DNA of 64,000 bases from Cellulomonas sp. Leaf395 (GCF_001424125.1 NZ_LMQI01000004.1:627777-691776); one strand, 5' to 3'. Shown: positions 52,456 through 61,899, counted from the stretch's first letter. Made by a program: numbers and translations. Notes: generated from the letters alone by a model not told the origin.

Positions 52456-54098
52456 CGCCTGGACGCGTCGTCGTCATCGGTGGCGGCATCGCCGGGCTGA
52501 CCACGGCCGCTCTGCTGGCCCGTGGTGGTGCGCTGGTGACCCTGCTGGAGCGGCACGACCAGCTCGGCGGGCGGGCGGGGACGCTGTCGGTCGACGGGTT
52601 CCGGTTCGACACCGGGCCGTCCTGGTACTTCATGCCGGAGGTGTTCGAGCACGCGTTCGCCCTGCTGGGCGAGCGGATCGAGGACCACGTCGAGCTCGGG
52701 CGGCTGGACCCCGCGTACCGGCTGTTCCCGGAGCCGGTCGGCGCAGGGACGTCGGAACCCTTCGACGTGGTCGGCGACGCCGAGGCCAACTGGGCGACGT
52801 TCGAGGCGCGCGAGCCCGGCGCCGGGGACGCCATCCGCAGGTACACCCAGGACTCCACGCAGGCGTACCGGACGGCGTTGGACTCGTTCCTGTACACGAC
52901 GTTCGCGCGCCCGGACCGGCTCCTGTCCCTCGACGTGGCCAGGCAGACCGGGACGCTGGCCGGCCTGCTGACAGGCACGCTCGCCGACAAGGTCGCGGCC
53001 ACGGTGACCGACCCGGTGCTGCGGCAGGTCCTCGGCTACCACGCGGTGTTCCTCGGCTCGTCGCCGTACCGGGTGCCCGCGCTGTACTCGCTCATGAGTC
53101 ACCTGGACCTCGTGGACGGCGTACGTTTTCCCCGCGGCGGGATGTACACGATCATCGAGGCGCTCGAGCGGCTCGCCCGCAAGGAGGGCGTCGAGATGCG
53201 GACGGGTACCGACGTGGCCTCGGTCGAGATCGACGACGCACCGCCGTCCCTGCGGCATCCGCGCAGGTCAGGCAGGGCCCGCGGGGTCCGGCTGGCCGAC
53301 GGGACGTTCCTCGCGGCCGACGTCGTGGTGTCCGCCGCCGACCGCCACCACACGGAGACGGCGCTGCTGGGCACATACCGCGAGCTACCCGAGCCGTGGT
53401 GGGAGGACCGGGGGCCGGGCATCTCGTCGTTGCTGATCATGGCCGGCGTGCGCGGGGAGCTGCCCGAGCTGGCGCACCACTCGCTGTTCTTCACGCGCGA
53501 CTGGCCGGGCAACTTCGAGGACATCCTCGGGTCGGGCCGCTCGACCCCACCGGACGGTCTGCGCGTGCCCGAGACCGCGTCGATGTACGTGTCGCGGACC
53601 ACCGCGAGCGATCCCACGGCCGCGCCGCCGGGGCACGAGAACCTGTTCGTGCTGGTCCCGTTCCCCGCGGACCCGTCGCTGGGCGCGGGGGACCGGGACG
53701 ACGTCGAGCGGCACGCGGACCGCTACCTGGACCAGATCGGTGCCTGGGCGGGCATCCCGGGGCTGCGCGACCGCGTGGTGACCCGGCGGGTCGTCGCTCC
53801 CGCGGACTTCGCGCGCGACTTCTCCGCGTGGCGTGGCACGGCTCTCGGGATGGAGCACACCCTGCGCCAGAGCGCGATGTTCCGGCCGGGCGACGCGTCG
53901 GCGCGCGTCCCCAACGTGCTGCACGTCGGAGGTGGCACGATCCCTGGTGTGGGACTGCCGATGTGCCTGATCAGCGCCGAGCTCGTGGTCAAGCGCATGC
54001 TCGGGGAGACGTCGTCGCGACCCCTGCCTGCCCCGCTTCGACCCGGATACCTGGCGGCCGCACGGCCGCGCGGGGTGTGGAGCGAGTCGGTCGGATGA
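52452..54098 (+). CDS. crtI: Phytoene desaturase
   Basis: FAD enzyme of 548 residues that turns phytoene into lycopene in four steps. The N-terminal dinucleotide site is VVVIGGGIAGLTTAALLA with ERHDQLGGRAGT; the following DTGPSWYFMPEVFEHAF and the C-terminal HVGGGTIPGVGLPMCLISAE are the bacterial CrtI signatures. Overlaps of four bases with crtB and with the cyclase gene show tight coupling. Confidence 0.95.
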   Translation: MTPGRVVVIGGGIAGLTTAALLARGGALVTLLERHDQLGGRAGTLSVDGFRFDTGPSWYFMPEVFEHAFALLGERIEDHVELGRLDPAYRLFPEPVGAGTSEPFDVVGDAEANWATFEAREPGAGDAIRRYTQDSTQAYRTALDSFLYTTFARPDRLLSLDVARQTGTLAGLLTGTLADKVAATVTDPVLRQVLGYHAVFLGSSPYRVPALYSLMSHLDLVDGVRFPRGGMYTIIEALERLARKEGVEMRTGTDVASVEIDDAPPSLRHPRRSGRARGVRLADGTFLAADVVVSAADRHHTETALLGTYRELPEPWWEDRGPGISSLLIMAGVRGELPELAHHSLFFTRDWPGNFEDILGSGRSTPPDGLRVPETASMYVSRTTASDPTAAPPGHENLFVLVPFPADPSLGAGDRDDVERHADRYLDQIGAWAGIPGLRDRVVTRRVVAPADFARDFSAWRGTALGMEHTLRQSAMFRPGDASARVPNVLHVGGGTIPGVGLPMCLISAELVVKRMLGETSSRPLPAPLRPGYLAAARPRGVWSESVG

Positions 54099-54457
54099 GC
54101 TTCGCCTATCTCGGCGCCCTGCTGCTCTCTCTGGGCGGTCTCGCCCTGCTGGACCGGCGGTTCCACCTCGCGTTCTGGCACGACGCCCGCCGGGCCGCCC
54201 TGACCCTCGGCATCGGCGTCGTCGGGTTCCTGCTGTGGGACGGCATCGGGCTGGTGCTCGGCATCTTCGCGCGCGGCGACTCCCCGCACATGACGGGCCT
54301 GCTGCTGGCACCGGAGCTCCCCGTCGAGGAGGCGTTCTTCCTGGCACTCCTCTGCTACACAGCGCTGCTGGCGTGGCGGTGGTTCGACCGGAGTGCCGAG
54401 CAGCGCGATGAGGGGCGTCGCGCGATCGCGGCCCGTGACGACGGGGGACCGTCGTGA
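54095..54457 (+). CDS. crtYe: C50 carotenoid epsilon-cyclase subunit 1 (CrtYe-like)
   Basis: Membrane protein of 120 residues with three helices (AYLGALLLSLGGLALL, ALTLGIGVVGFLLWDGIGLV, EEAFFLALLCYTALLAW). The lycopene cyclase motif PELPVEEAFF is present. This half-size protein works as a heterodimer with the next gene product. Whether the ring formed is of epsilon, beta or gamma type cannot be decided from the sequence alone. Coupled by overlaps on both sides. Confidence 0.88.
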   Translation: MSFAYLGALLLSLGGLALLDRRFHLAFWHDARRAALTLGIGVVGFLLWDGIGLVLGIFARGDSPHMTGLLLAPELPVEEAFFLALLCYTALLAWRWFDRSAEQRDEGRRAIAARDDGGPS

Positions 54458-54756
54458 CGAACGTCGTGCTCAACGTGCTGGTGCTGGCGGCGCTCGGTGC
54501 CGTGTCGTGGCGCGTCCTGCGCCGGATGCGTGGCATGCCGCTGGTGTGGACGGTGGTGCACCTGTGCGTGCTGACCGCCGTCTTCGACACGATCATGATC
54601 GACGTGGGTCTCTACGTCTTCGACCCCGACAAGATCCTCGGCCGGTACATCTGGGGCGCACCGCTGGAGGACTTCGCGTACGCGATCGCCGCGGGGGTCG
54701 GGATTCCCGTCCTGTGGGTCGTGCTCGGTCGTCGCCGTCGCCCGGAGCACGAGTGA
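54454..54756 (+). CDS. crtYf: C50 carotenoid cyclase subunit 2 (CrtYf-like)
   Basis: Partner lycopene cyclase subunit of 100 residues with three helices. LVWTVVHLCVLTAVFDTIMI and the conserved KILGRYIWGAPLEDFAYAIA are the family marks. GTG start inside the end of the first subunit gene, and a four-base overlap with crtEb. Together the two subunits replace one CrtY or the fused eukaryotic cyclase. Confidence 0.88.
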   Translation: MTNVVLNVLVLAALGAVSWRVLRRMRGMPLVWTVVHLCVLTAVFDTIMIDVGLYVFDPDKILGRYIWGAPLEDFAYAIAAGVGIPVLWVVLGRRRRPEHE

Positions 54757-55625
54757 GGGAGGTCCTCGCCGCGTCCCGGCCGTTCTCCTGGATCAACACG
54801 GCGTACCCGTTCGCGGCCGGGTACCTGCTCGCCACCGGTGGACGGATCGATGCGACGTTCGTCGTCGGCACCCTGTTCTTCCTCGGCCCGTACAACCTGC
54901 TGATGTACGGCATCAACGACGTGTTCGACTACGCCTCGGACCTGCGCAACCCGCGCAAGGGCGGTATCGAGGGCGGCCTCGTGGAGCCCGAACGAGCACG
55001 CGAGGTGCACCGCCGGATCCTGTGGGCGTGCCTCGTCACGACGGTGCCGTTCGTCGTCTACCTGCTGCTGGTCGGCGACGCTGCCGCGAACGCCACGCTG
55101 GCTCTCGTCCTGTTCCTCGTCGTCGCCTACTCGGCGCCCGTGCTCCGGTTCAAGGAGCGTCCGGTGCTGGACTCGCTGACGTCGGCGATGCACTTCGTCG
55201 GCCCGCTGCTGTACGCGCTGGTGCTGGTGGGCGCGGACCTGAGCGCGTCGACGACGTGGCCGGTACTCGTCGCGTTCGTGCTGTGGGGGATGGCGTCGCA
55301 CGCGTTCGGGGCGGTGCAGGACGTGCGGGCGGACCGCGAGGGCGGGATCGCGTCCGTCGCGACCGCGCTCGGCGCGCACCGGACCGTCGTGGGGGCCACG
55401 GTGCTCTACGTGCTGGCGGCCGCGGTGCTGCTCGTCGTGCCGTGGCCCGGGACGCTCGCCGCCCTGCTCCCGATCCCGTACGCGATCAGCACCGCGCATT
55501 TCTGGTCGGTGCGCGACGAGGACTGTGAGCGCGCCAACATCGGCTGGCGGCGGTTCCTCTGGCTCAACCTGGTCACCGGGTTCCTGGTGACGATGCTGCT
55601 CATCGCCATCGCTCGGACGGGATGA
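54753..55625 (+). CDS. crtEb: Lycopene elongase (UbiA-type prenyltransferase)
   Basis: Membrane prenyltransferase of 290 residues with seven to nine helices. The first Asp-rich motif is NLLMYGINDVFDYASDLRNP and the second is GAVQDVRADREGGIAS. This is the CrtEb/LbtBC type, which adds C5 units to lycopene to give C45 and C50 carotenoids. It closes the operon, so the predicted product is a cyclic C50 pigment such as decaprenoxanthin or a relative. It converges on the GH42 gene with a seven-base gap. Confidence 0.9.
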   Translation: MREVLAASRPFSWINTAYPFAAGYLLATGGRIDATFVVGTLFFLGPYNLLMYGINDVFDYASDLRNPRKGGIEGGLVEPERAREVHRRILWACLVTTVPFVVYLLLVGDAAANATLALVLFLVVAYSAPVLRFKERPVLDSLTSAMHFVGPLLYALVLVGADLSASTTWPVLVAFVLWGMASHAFGAVQDVRADREGGIASVATALGAHRTVVGATVLYVLAAAVLLVVPWPGTLAALLPIPYAISTAHFWSVRDEDCERANIGWRRFLWLNLVTGFLVTMLLIAIARTG

Positions 55626-55632
55626 CCAGCGC

Positions 55633-57666
55633 TCAGCCCGCCGCCGTGACGTCCCACGTCGCGCCCTCGTCCTCGCGCACGACGAGGTAGCCGCCGGCAG
55701 CCACGGGGACCCCCTCGTCGGTCCGCGCGCCCGCCACCAGGTCGACGCCGGTCCCGGCCACGTGTGCCGGGCGGTCGCCGTGGTTGAGGACGAAGAGGTA
55801 GTCGTGCTCGGCGCCGCGGCGTCGGATCACCTCGACGTGCTCAGGGCGGTCGGCCACCACCGGCTCGATGCCGGCGCCCGCCGCGACCTCCTCGAGCAGG
55901 GTCTGGGTCGCCGCGAGGTCGAGGTGCGTCGAGACGTAGGTGACGGTTCCCGCACCGCGCGTCACCCGGGTCACCGCGGGGCAGCCGTCCAGGTCGCCGC
56001 CGCGGTACCGGCGGAGCACGGTGGCGGTGTCCGGCTGGACGAGCTCGGACCAGACGGTGCCCGTCGAGCCGTCGTCCAGCGTCACGCTCTCGTCCGGCGC
56101 GAGCGGCGCGAGGTGCTCCACCCGGAGCCCGACCAGGTCGCGCAGCCTTCCGGGGTAGCCGCCCGTGACGACGTGCAGGTGCTCGTCGGCGATGCCGGTG
56201 AAGGGCCAGACGACGAGATGCCCGCCGGCGGCGACGAACTCCTCCAGGGAACGGACGGCGGCGTCGTCGAGCGCGAACATGCTGGGGACGAGCAGCACTC
56301 GGTAGCCCGACAGGTCGCCGCCGGGACGGGTGAAGTCGACCTCCAGCCCGGCGTGCCAGGCGGCACGGTGCACGGAGCGCACCGCGTCGGAGTACGAGAG
56401 GTGATCGGACGGCAGGCTGCGGTTCTCGAGGGCCCACCAGCCCTCCGCGTGCCACCAGACGGCGATGGCGCTGTTCGTCAGGCGGCCGTCGGCGGGCGGC
56501 CGGACCACCTCGGCGATCGAGTCGAGCACCGAGCCCAGCTCGCACACCGCGCGGAACGTCGCGGAGTCGGCTCCCGCGTGGGGGACCATCGCGCCGTGCC
56601 ACGCCTCGGAGCCCGCCGCCGACGCCCGCCACTGGAAGAACAGGGACGACTGCGCGCCGCGCGCGACGTAGCCGAGCGAGTTGCGCACCGCCCGTGCCGG
56701 GTCCTTGAACGCGATCCGGCCGTCCGTCGAGATCGAGCTCATCGACTGCTCCATGAGCAGCCACGGCCCGCCGTCCGCCCACGACCGCGTGAGGTCCGAC
56801 CCGTAGGCGACGTGCGCTTCCCCGTCCGGTCCGGTGGTGTCGAGGTAGTGGTCGACGGACGGCACGTCGAGCTCCGCGGACCAGCTCCACTGCTCGAGGT
56901 GGTTCCAGCTGGGGAGCATGAAGTTCGTCGTGATCGGGACGGACGAGCCGGCCGCGCGGATCTCGGTGCTCTGCTCGCGGTACGCGTCGAGCATCTCGTC
57001 TGAGAAGAAGCGCCGGAAGTCCACGGCCTGCGTCGGGTTGTGCAGGTACTGGGTCGCCCTGGGCGGGACGATCTGCTCCCACGACTCGTAGTGCTGGCTC
57101 CAGAACGTGGTCCACCACGCCCGGTTGAGCGCGTCCAGGGTCCCGTACCTGCCCTCCAACCAGACGCGGAACGCGGCCGCGACGTGGTCGCACCAGCAGT
57201 ACGTGCCGTACTCGTTGTGGACGTGCCACGCCCGCAGCGCCGGGTGGTCGCCGTAGCGCGCAGCCAGGACGCGCGCGATCGACCGGGACGCGTCCCGGTA
57301 CGCCGGGGCGCAGACGCAGTAGGTGTCGCGGCTGCCGTGCCACAGTCGGGTGCCGTCGTCGAGGACCGGGAGGGCATCCGGGTGCGCGGTGGTGAACCAC
57401 GCCGGCGGTGAGGCCGTCGGGGTGGCCAGCACGACGCCGATGCCCCCGGCGTGCAGCAGCTCGATGACGTCGTCGAGCCAGCCCAGGTCGTACCGGCCCT
57501 CCTCGGGCTCGAGCAGTGCCCAGGAGAAGACGCCGATGGTGGCGGTGTTCACGCCAGCACGCTGCATGAGCTCGATGTCCTGCGCCCAGACCTCGCGCGG
57601 CCACTGCTCGGGGTTGTAGTCGCCGCCGAACCAGAACCGGTCGGGGACGAAGGGGGTGCGGGTCAT
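55633..57666 (-). CDS. GH42 beta-galactosidase
   Basis: Cytosolic beta-galactosidase of 677 residues. It opens FWFGGDYNPEQWPREVWAQD. The acid/base Glu lies in WHVHNEYGTYCWC and the nucleophile Glu in PWLLMEQSMSS. A trimerisation domain and a C-terminal beta domain follow (DYLFVLNHGDRP). Four Cys around the acid/base region (CVCAP, CWCDH) suggest a zinc site known for this family. ATG at 57666 with GGAG six bases upstream. Last gene of the xyloglucan-like operon; 34 bases after the reductase gene. Confidence 0.92.
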   Translation of the reverse strand: MTRTPFVPDRFWFGGDYNPEQWPREVWAQDIELMQRAGVNTATIGVFSWALLEPEEGRYDLGWLDDVIELLHAGGIGVVLATPTASPPAWFTTAHPDALPVLDDGTRLWHGSRDTYCVCAPAYRDASRSIARVLAARYGDHPALRAWHVHNEYGTYCWCDHVAAAFRVWLEGRYGTLDALNRAWWTTFWSQHYESWEQIVPPRATQYLHNPTQAVDFRRFFSDEMLDAYREQSTEIRAAGSSVPITTNFMLPSWNHLEQWSWSAELDVPSVDHYLDTTGPDGEAHVAYGSDLTRSWADGGPWLLMEQSMSSISTDGRIAFKDPARAVRNSLGYVARGAQSSLFFQWRASAAGSEAWHGAMVPHAGADSATFRAVCELGSVLDSIAEVVRPPADGRLTNSAIAVWWHAEGWWALENRSLPSDHLSYSDAVRSVHRAAWHAGLEVDFTRPGGDLSGYRVLLVPSMFALDDAAVRSLEEFVAAGGHLVVWPFTGIADEHLHVVTGGYPGRLRDLVGLRVEHLAPLAPDESVTLDDGSTGTVWSELVQPDTATVLRRYRGGDLDGCPAVTRVTRGAGTVTYVSTHLDLAATQTLLEEVAAGAGIEPVVADRPEHVEVIRRRGAEHDYLFVLNHGDRPAHVAGTGVDLVAGARTDEGVPVAAGGYLVVREDEGATWDVTAAG

Positions 57667-57700
57667 CGGGTCTCCAGGTGCAGGGTCAGACAACGGTGAG

Positions 57701-58651
57701 TCATCGACCGTCGGGACCGAGCCACACGCGCTGGTCCGGGACCAACGCCGCGAGCTCGTCCCACAGGTCCGCCGGGACAGGGTGCCGGGCCCAGGCGAGC
57801 GCGTCGTCGATCTGCTGCGGCCGGGTCGCGCCGACGATCGTCGACGTGACGCGCGGGTCGCGCGTGGAGAGCTGGAGCGCGGCGGCGGGCACCGGGACGC
57901 CGTGCCGGGCGCAGGCCTCGCCGATCGCGGACCGTGCCGCGACGTGCTCGGGCGTCGCCGGGCGGTACGCGTAGGAGAGGGCCGTCCCGGGCTGCGGGTC
58001 GCGGGCCAGGATCCCGCCCCCGTAGGGCGCCGCGTTGAAGACGGCGACCCCGTGCTCGACCGCCGCGTCCAGCAGCGCGTCGGCGGAGCGGTCGAGGAGG
58101 GTGAGTCGGTTGTGCGTCACCGCGGCGTCGAACACCCCGAGTCGCACGAACCGCTCCATCATCGCGGCCGGCCCACCGGCGACACCGACGAGCCCGACCA
58201 CGCCCTCGTCCCGTAGCGCGAGCAGTGCCTCGAGTGGCCCGCCGGGAGCGGTCGCGTCCGCGAACGACAGCCGCTCGGGGTCGTGCAGGTGGACCAGCGG
58301 GAGGTGGTCGAGCCCGAGCCGGTCGAGGCTCTCGTCGACCGAGCGCCGGACGCGGTCGCCCGAGAAGTCGTCGCTGCCGGGGATCGGGTCCACCTTCGTC
58401 ACGACGAGGTGGCCGGCGGGGACACCACCCAGCGCCCGGAGCACGACACCGATGCGCTCCTCCGAGCGGCCGTAGTTGTTGCCGGTGTCGAGCACGGCGA
58501 TCGGGCCGGTCAGCGCCGCTGTGATCGTGGCCTGCGCCGTGGGGTCGTCGACCCGATCGCTGCCCAGTGCCGATGCACCCACCGTGAGGACGCTGACCTC
58601 CACACCGGGAGCGATCGTCCTGCGCCCGGCAGGGTCGGGTGATGCGGTCAT
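57701..58651 (-). CDS. Aldo/keto reductase, aldose 1-dehydrogenase-like
   Basis: TIM-barrel oxidoreductase of 316 residues. The catalytic Tyr sits in LDTGNNYGRSEERIG with Asp before it; Lys lies in HLVVTKVDP and His in PLVHLHDPERLS. The string THNRLTLLDRSA and FNAAPYGGGILARDP are typical of the L-fucose / D-threo-aldose 1-dehydrogenase group, so a free sugar such as L-fucose or L-galactose could be oxidised. It overlaps the permease gene by four bases, so it belongs to the importer operon. Confidence 0.85.
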   Translation of the reverse strand: MTASPDPAGRRTIAPGVEVSVLTVGASALGSDRVDDPTAQATITAALTGPIAVLDTGNNYGRSEERIGVVLRALGGVPAGHLVVTKVDPIPGSDDFSGDRVRRSVDESLDRLGLDHLPLVHLHDPERLSFADATAPGGPLEALLALRDEGVVGLVGVAGGPAAMMERFVRLGVFDAAVTHNRLTLLDRSADALLDAAVEHGVAVFNAAPYGGGILARDPQPGTALSYAYRPATPEHVAARSAIGEACARHGVPVPAAALQLSTRDPRVTSTIVGATRPQQIDDALAWARHPVPADLWDELAALVPDQRVWLGPDGR

Positions 58652-59517
58652 CCCTTGAGCCCGCCGCTGATGAGGTCGAGCCGCCAGAACCGCTGCAGGA
58701 AGAGCAGCAGCGCGACGAGCGGGATGATCGAGACGGCCGCTCCGATGATCGCGATGCTGTACAGCGCCGGTTCGCCGGAGCCCTTCGACAGTAGGGTGTA
58801 GAGGCCGACGGTGATCGGGTACTTGTCCTGGTCGGACAGCATGATGAACGGCAGCAGGAAGTTGTTCCAGATGCCGACGAACTGGAGCATGAACACCGTC
58901 ACCATGCCTGGGAGCATCATCGGCACGCCGATGTTCGTGAAGATCCGGGCCTCGCCGGCGCCGTCCAGCCGCGCGGCCTCGATGGTCTCGACCGGCACGG
59001 ACGCCGCCGCGAACACGCGGCACAGGTAGATGCCGAACGGCGAGACGATCACGGGCAGGAGCACCGAGGCGTACGAACCGGCGAAGCCGATCTGCGACAT
59101 CAGCAAGTACTGCGGGATCGCGAGCGTGATGCCGGGGATGAGCACCCCCGCGAGGATCGCGTAGAAGATCAGGTTGCGGCCGCGGAACTGGTACTTGGCC
59201 AGGCCGTAGCCCGCCATCGCCGACACGACGACGGAGAGGACCGCGCCGACACCGGCGTACAGCAGGCTGTTGAAGGCCCAGCTGACGTACTGCCCGCCGC
59301 CGTACGCGAACAGGTCCTTCAGGTTCTCGATGAACCCGGTTCCGGGCGCGAACGTGAAGGTCGTGAAGAGCTCGGAGCGCGACTTCGTCGAGGCGACGAG
59401 CACCCACGCTACGGGCACGAGGCAGTACAGGGCCCCGATGAGGATGACCGCCGTCGGCAGCGCCTTCGACATGAACGGGGTGCGCTCCGTGTCGTGCGCG
59501 AGGGTCGGGCGGGCCAT
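58648..59517 (-). CDS. Sugar ABC transporter permease (MalG type), second locus
   Basis: Inner-membrane permease of 289 residues with six helices (AVILIGALYCLVPVAWVLVA is the first). EAA loop ETIEAARLDGAGEARIFTNI, C-terminus RLDLISGGLKG. The gene starts at ATG 59517 inside TGATG, sharing one base with the stop of the partner permease. It ends in a four-base overlap with the aldo/keto reductase. Confidence 0.93.
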   Translation of the reverse strand: MARPTLAHDTERTPFMSKALPTAVILIGALYCLVPVAWVLVASTKSRSELFTTFTFAPGTGFIENLKDLFAYGGGQYVSWAFNSLLYAGVGAVLSVVVSAMAGYGLAKYQFRGRNLIFYAILAGVLIPGITLAIPQYLLMSQIGFAGSYASVLLPVIVSPFGIYLCRVFAAASVPVETIEAARLDGAGEARIFTNIGVPMMLPGMVTVFMLQFVGIWNNFLLPFIMLSDQDKYPITVGLYTLLSKGSGEPALYSIAIIGAAVSIIPLVALLLFLQRFWRLDLISGGLKG

Positions 59518-60476
59518 CAGCTCTCTCCTCCGAATGCGCGCTTCTGCGTGAGCCGCAGGAGGATCACGGACAGGACGACGGTGATCACCGCGAGGAACAC
59601 CGAGCTCGCGGCGGCGCGAGGCAGGTCGTCGCGGACGAACGCGTCGCGGTAGATGGTCATGAGCGGAACCCAGGTCTGGGAGATCGCGCTCGTCATGGGT
59701 CGCAAGGTTGTCGGCTCGCCGTACACCTGCAGCGTGCCGATGACCGCGAACAGACCGGTCAGGACGAGTGCCGGCGTCACCAGCGGCACCTTGACCCGCA
59801 TCGCGATCTGCCACTCGTTCGCACCGTCGATGCGCGCGGCGTCGTAGAGCTCGGACGGGATCCCGCGCAGCGAGGTGTAGATGATGATCATGTTGAACCC
59901 GACGCCGCCCCAGATCGCGATGTTGGCGACGGACCCGAAGATCCAGGGGTCCTCCAGGAACGGGATCGTGCCCCAGCCGAGCTCGCGCGTGATGTACGAG
60001 AACGGGCTGGTCAGGGGCAGGTACATGAAGCCCCACATGAGCGTCGCGACGACGCCGGGGACGGCGTACGGGATGAAGATCGACGTCCGGGAGAACCGCT
60101 TGGCCCGCGTGGCGCCGAGGTCGAGCAGCAGCGCGAACAGGAGGGCCAGCCCGAGGGTCAGCGGGATCGCGATGGCGCCGTAGATCGCCAGCCGGCCGAA
60201 ACCGGCGATGAACTCGGGGTCGGTGAGCGCCGAGATGTAGTTCTCGAACCCGATGAACACCGACTTGCGCTTGCCGAACGCACCGCCGGAGACCAGGCGC
60301 ATCCCCCGGAAGCTGAGGTAGATCGAGTAGAGCATCGGCACGAGCAGGAACGCGATGTACAGCACTACCGCCGGCGCGACGAACACGTAGGGGGCGATCG
60401 GGGAGCGAGTGCGCTTCTTGGGCGTGCGGGTGGAGCCGGTCGACGTCGTCGTCGGCGTCGTGGTCGTGGTCGTCAT
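59517..60476 (-). CDS. Sugar ABC transporter permease (MalF type), second locus
   Basis: Inner-membrane permease of 319 residues. It has a Thr-rich basic N-terminal tail (MTTTTTTPTTTSTGSTRTPK), then helices from APYVFVAPAVVLYIAFLLVP on. EAA loop LYDAARIDGANEWQIAMRVK. 59 bases separate it from the binding-protein gene, enough for its own ribosome-binding site but without a clear promoter. No ATPase gene is present in this locus either. Confidence 0.93.
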   Translation of the reverse strand: MTTTTTTPTTTSTGSTRTPKKRTRSPIAPYVFVAPAVVLYIAFLLVPMLYSIYLSFRGMRLVSGGAFGKRKSVFIGFENYISALTDPEFIAGFGRLAIYGAIAIPLTLGLALLFALLLDLGATRAKRFSRTSIFIPYAVPGVVATLMWGFMYLPLTSPFSYITRELGWGTIPFLEDPWIFGSVANIAIWGGVGFNMIIIYTSLRGIPSELYDAARIDGANEWQIAMRVKVPLVTPALVLTGLFAVIGTLQVYGEPTTLRPMTSAISQTWVPLMTIYRDAFVRDDLPRAAASSVFLAVITVVLSVILLRLTQKRAFGGES

Positions 60477-60535
60477 GTCACTCTCCCGGGTAGGCCCGGC
60501 CGCGGCGCGAAGTGGCGCCGCGGCCGGGGCCGTCC

Positions 60536-61843
60536 TCACTCGCTGACGTCGAACCCGGTCGTCTTCATGTCCTCCACGACGACCTCTTGCGTGGCGGTGA
60601 GCGCCTCGCTGAGCGGTGTCCCGTCCTTGACGGCCTTCGCCATCGCGTCCTGGAACGCTGACTGGGCGACGTTGACGTTCGGGCCCCACGAGATGTTCGG
60701 GATCGTGTTCCCGGCGATCTCCGACGCGAGCTGCCAGAAGTCGGTCTGCTGCGGCATGAGCAGCGGCGGGTCGGACGTCTCGGCCTTGGTCTGGCCGAGG
60801 GTCGAGGCCGGGTACTGGCCGGTCTCGAGCTGGATGTCGGCGCCCTCGTCGCTCGAGTTGATCCAGGCTGCGAACTCGGCGGCCTCCTTCGGGTGCTTCG
60901 ACGACGTCGTGACGACGACCGCCGACCCGCCCTGGTAGGCGACCTTGCTGTCACCGGGCGTCCACTGCGGCAGAGGCGCCATGGCCCACTGGCCCGCCAT
61001 ACCCTCGGCCACCCCGTAGATCACGCCGGGCGCCCAGAGCGCGGACGGCCACGACAGGACCTGGCCGGCGTTCACCTCCTGGTTCCACTGCGGCGTCAGC
61101 AGGTCCTCGACCTTGACGAGGTCGTTGTCGATGAGGTCCTGCCAGTAGTCGGCGACCTCCATCGACGCCTCGTCGTCGATGCCGACGGTCCATGTCTCGC
61201 CGTCGACGGACCACCACTCGCCGCCGGCCTGCTGCGCCATGCCGGCGAAGAAGCCGAACTCCGTGGTGTTGAACGTCGCGAGGTACGTCGTCGGGTCGGC
61301 CGCGCGCACGGCCGCGGAGGCCGTCTTGAACTCGGCCCAGGTCGTCGGGACGGGGACGCCGAGCTCGTCCAGGCGGGCCTGGTTGTAGATGAACGCCATC
61401 GGGCCGACGTCCTGCGGGACGCCGTAGATCGCGTCGTTGAACGTCGTCAGTCCCCAGGTCGCGTCCGTGAACTGCGACTTCAGGTCGTCGTCGACGTACT
61501 CCGTGATGTCGGCGGCGACGTCCCCGACGATCATCGCGGGGAGCGTCTGGTACTCGACGACGGACACGTCGGGCGCGTTGTCCGCCCGGGTTGCGGTGAG
61601 GAGCTTGGCGGACGAGTCGCTGCCGCCTCCCGCGTCGGTGTGCTTGACCTGGATGTCCGGGTGGGCCTCGTTCCAGGCCTCGACCATCGGGGCCTGCGCC
61701 GTGCCCCACGCCCAGTACTCGAGCGTGACGGGCCCGCTGCTCGCGTCGTCGTCGGAGCCGGACTCGCTGCCGCCGGAGCAGCCGACGAGCAGCGCACCTA
61801 CGGCGATCAGGGCGCTGGTTGCGGCGAAAGCTCTCGAACGCAT
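60536..61843 (-). CDS. Sugar ABC transporter substrate-binding lipoprotein, second locus
   Basis: Lipoprotein of 435 residues. Signal MRSRAFAATSALIAVGALLV with lipobox LVGC at Cys22, then an acidic Ser-rich spacer. The binding domain shows VTLEYWAWGTAQAPMVEAWN, APDVSVVEYQTLPAMIVGDV, YGVPQDVGPMAFIYN and GGSAVVVTTSSKHPKEAAEF. First gene of the importer operon, behind a TTGACA-N18-CACGAT promoter (61928-61957, minus strand) with an operator just downstream of the expected start. Confidence 0.93.
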   Translation of the reverse strand: MRSRAFAATSALIAVGALLVGCSGGSESGSDDDASSGPVTLEYWAWGTAQAPMVEAWNEAHPDIQVKHTDAGGGSDSSAKLLTATRADNAPDVSVVEYQTLPAMIVGDVAADITEYVDDDLKSQFTDATWGLTTFNDAIYGVPQDVGPMAFIYNQARLDELGVPVPTTWAEFKTASAAVRAADPTTYLATFNTTEFGFFAGMAQQAGGEWWSVDGETWTVGIDDEASMEVADYWQDLIDNDLVKVEDLLTPQWNQEVNAGQVLSWPSALWAPGVIYGVAEGMAGQWAMAPLPQWTPGDSKVAYQGGSAVVVTTSSKHPKEAAEFAAWINSSDEGADIQLETGQYPASTLGQTKAETSDPPLLMPQQTDFWQLASEIAGNTIPNISWGPNVNVAQSAFQDAMAKAVKDGTPLSEALTATQEVVVEDMKTTGFDVSE

Positions 61844-61899
61844 GTTTCACATCTCCCTTGACGTGGTACCGGTGCCGGGATCCGAGAACCCCGTCGAAG

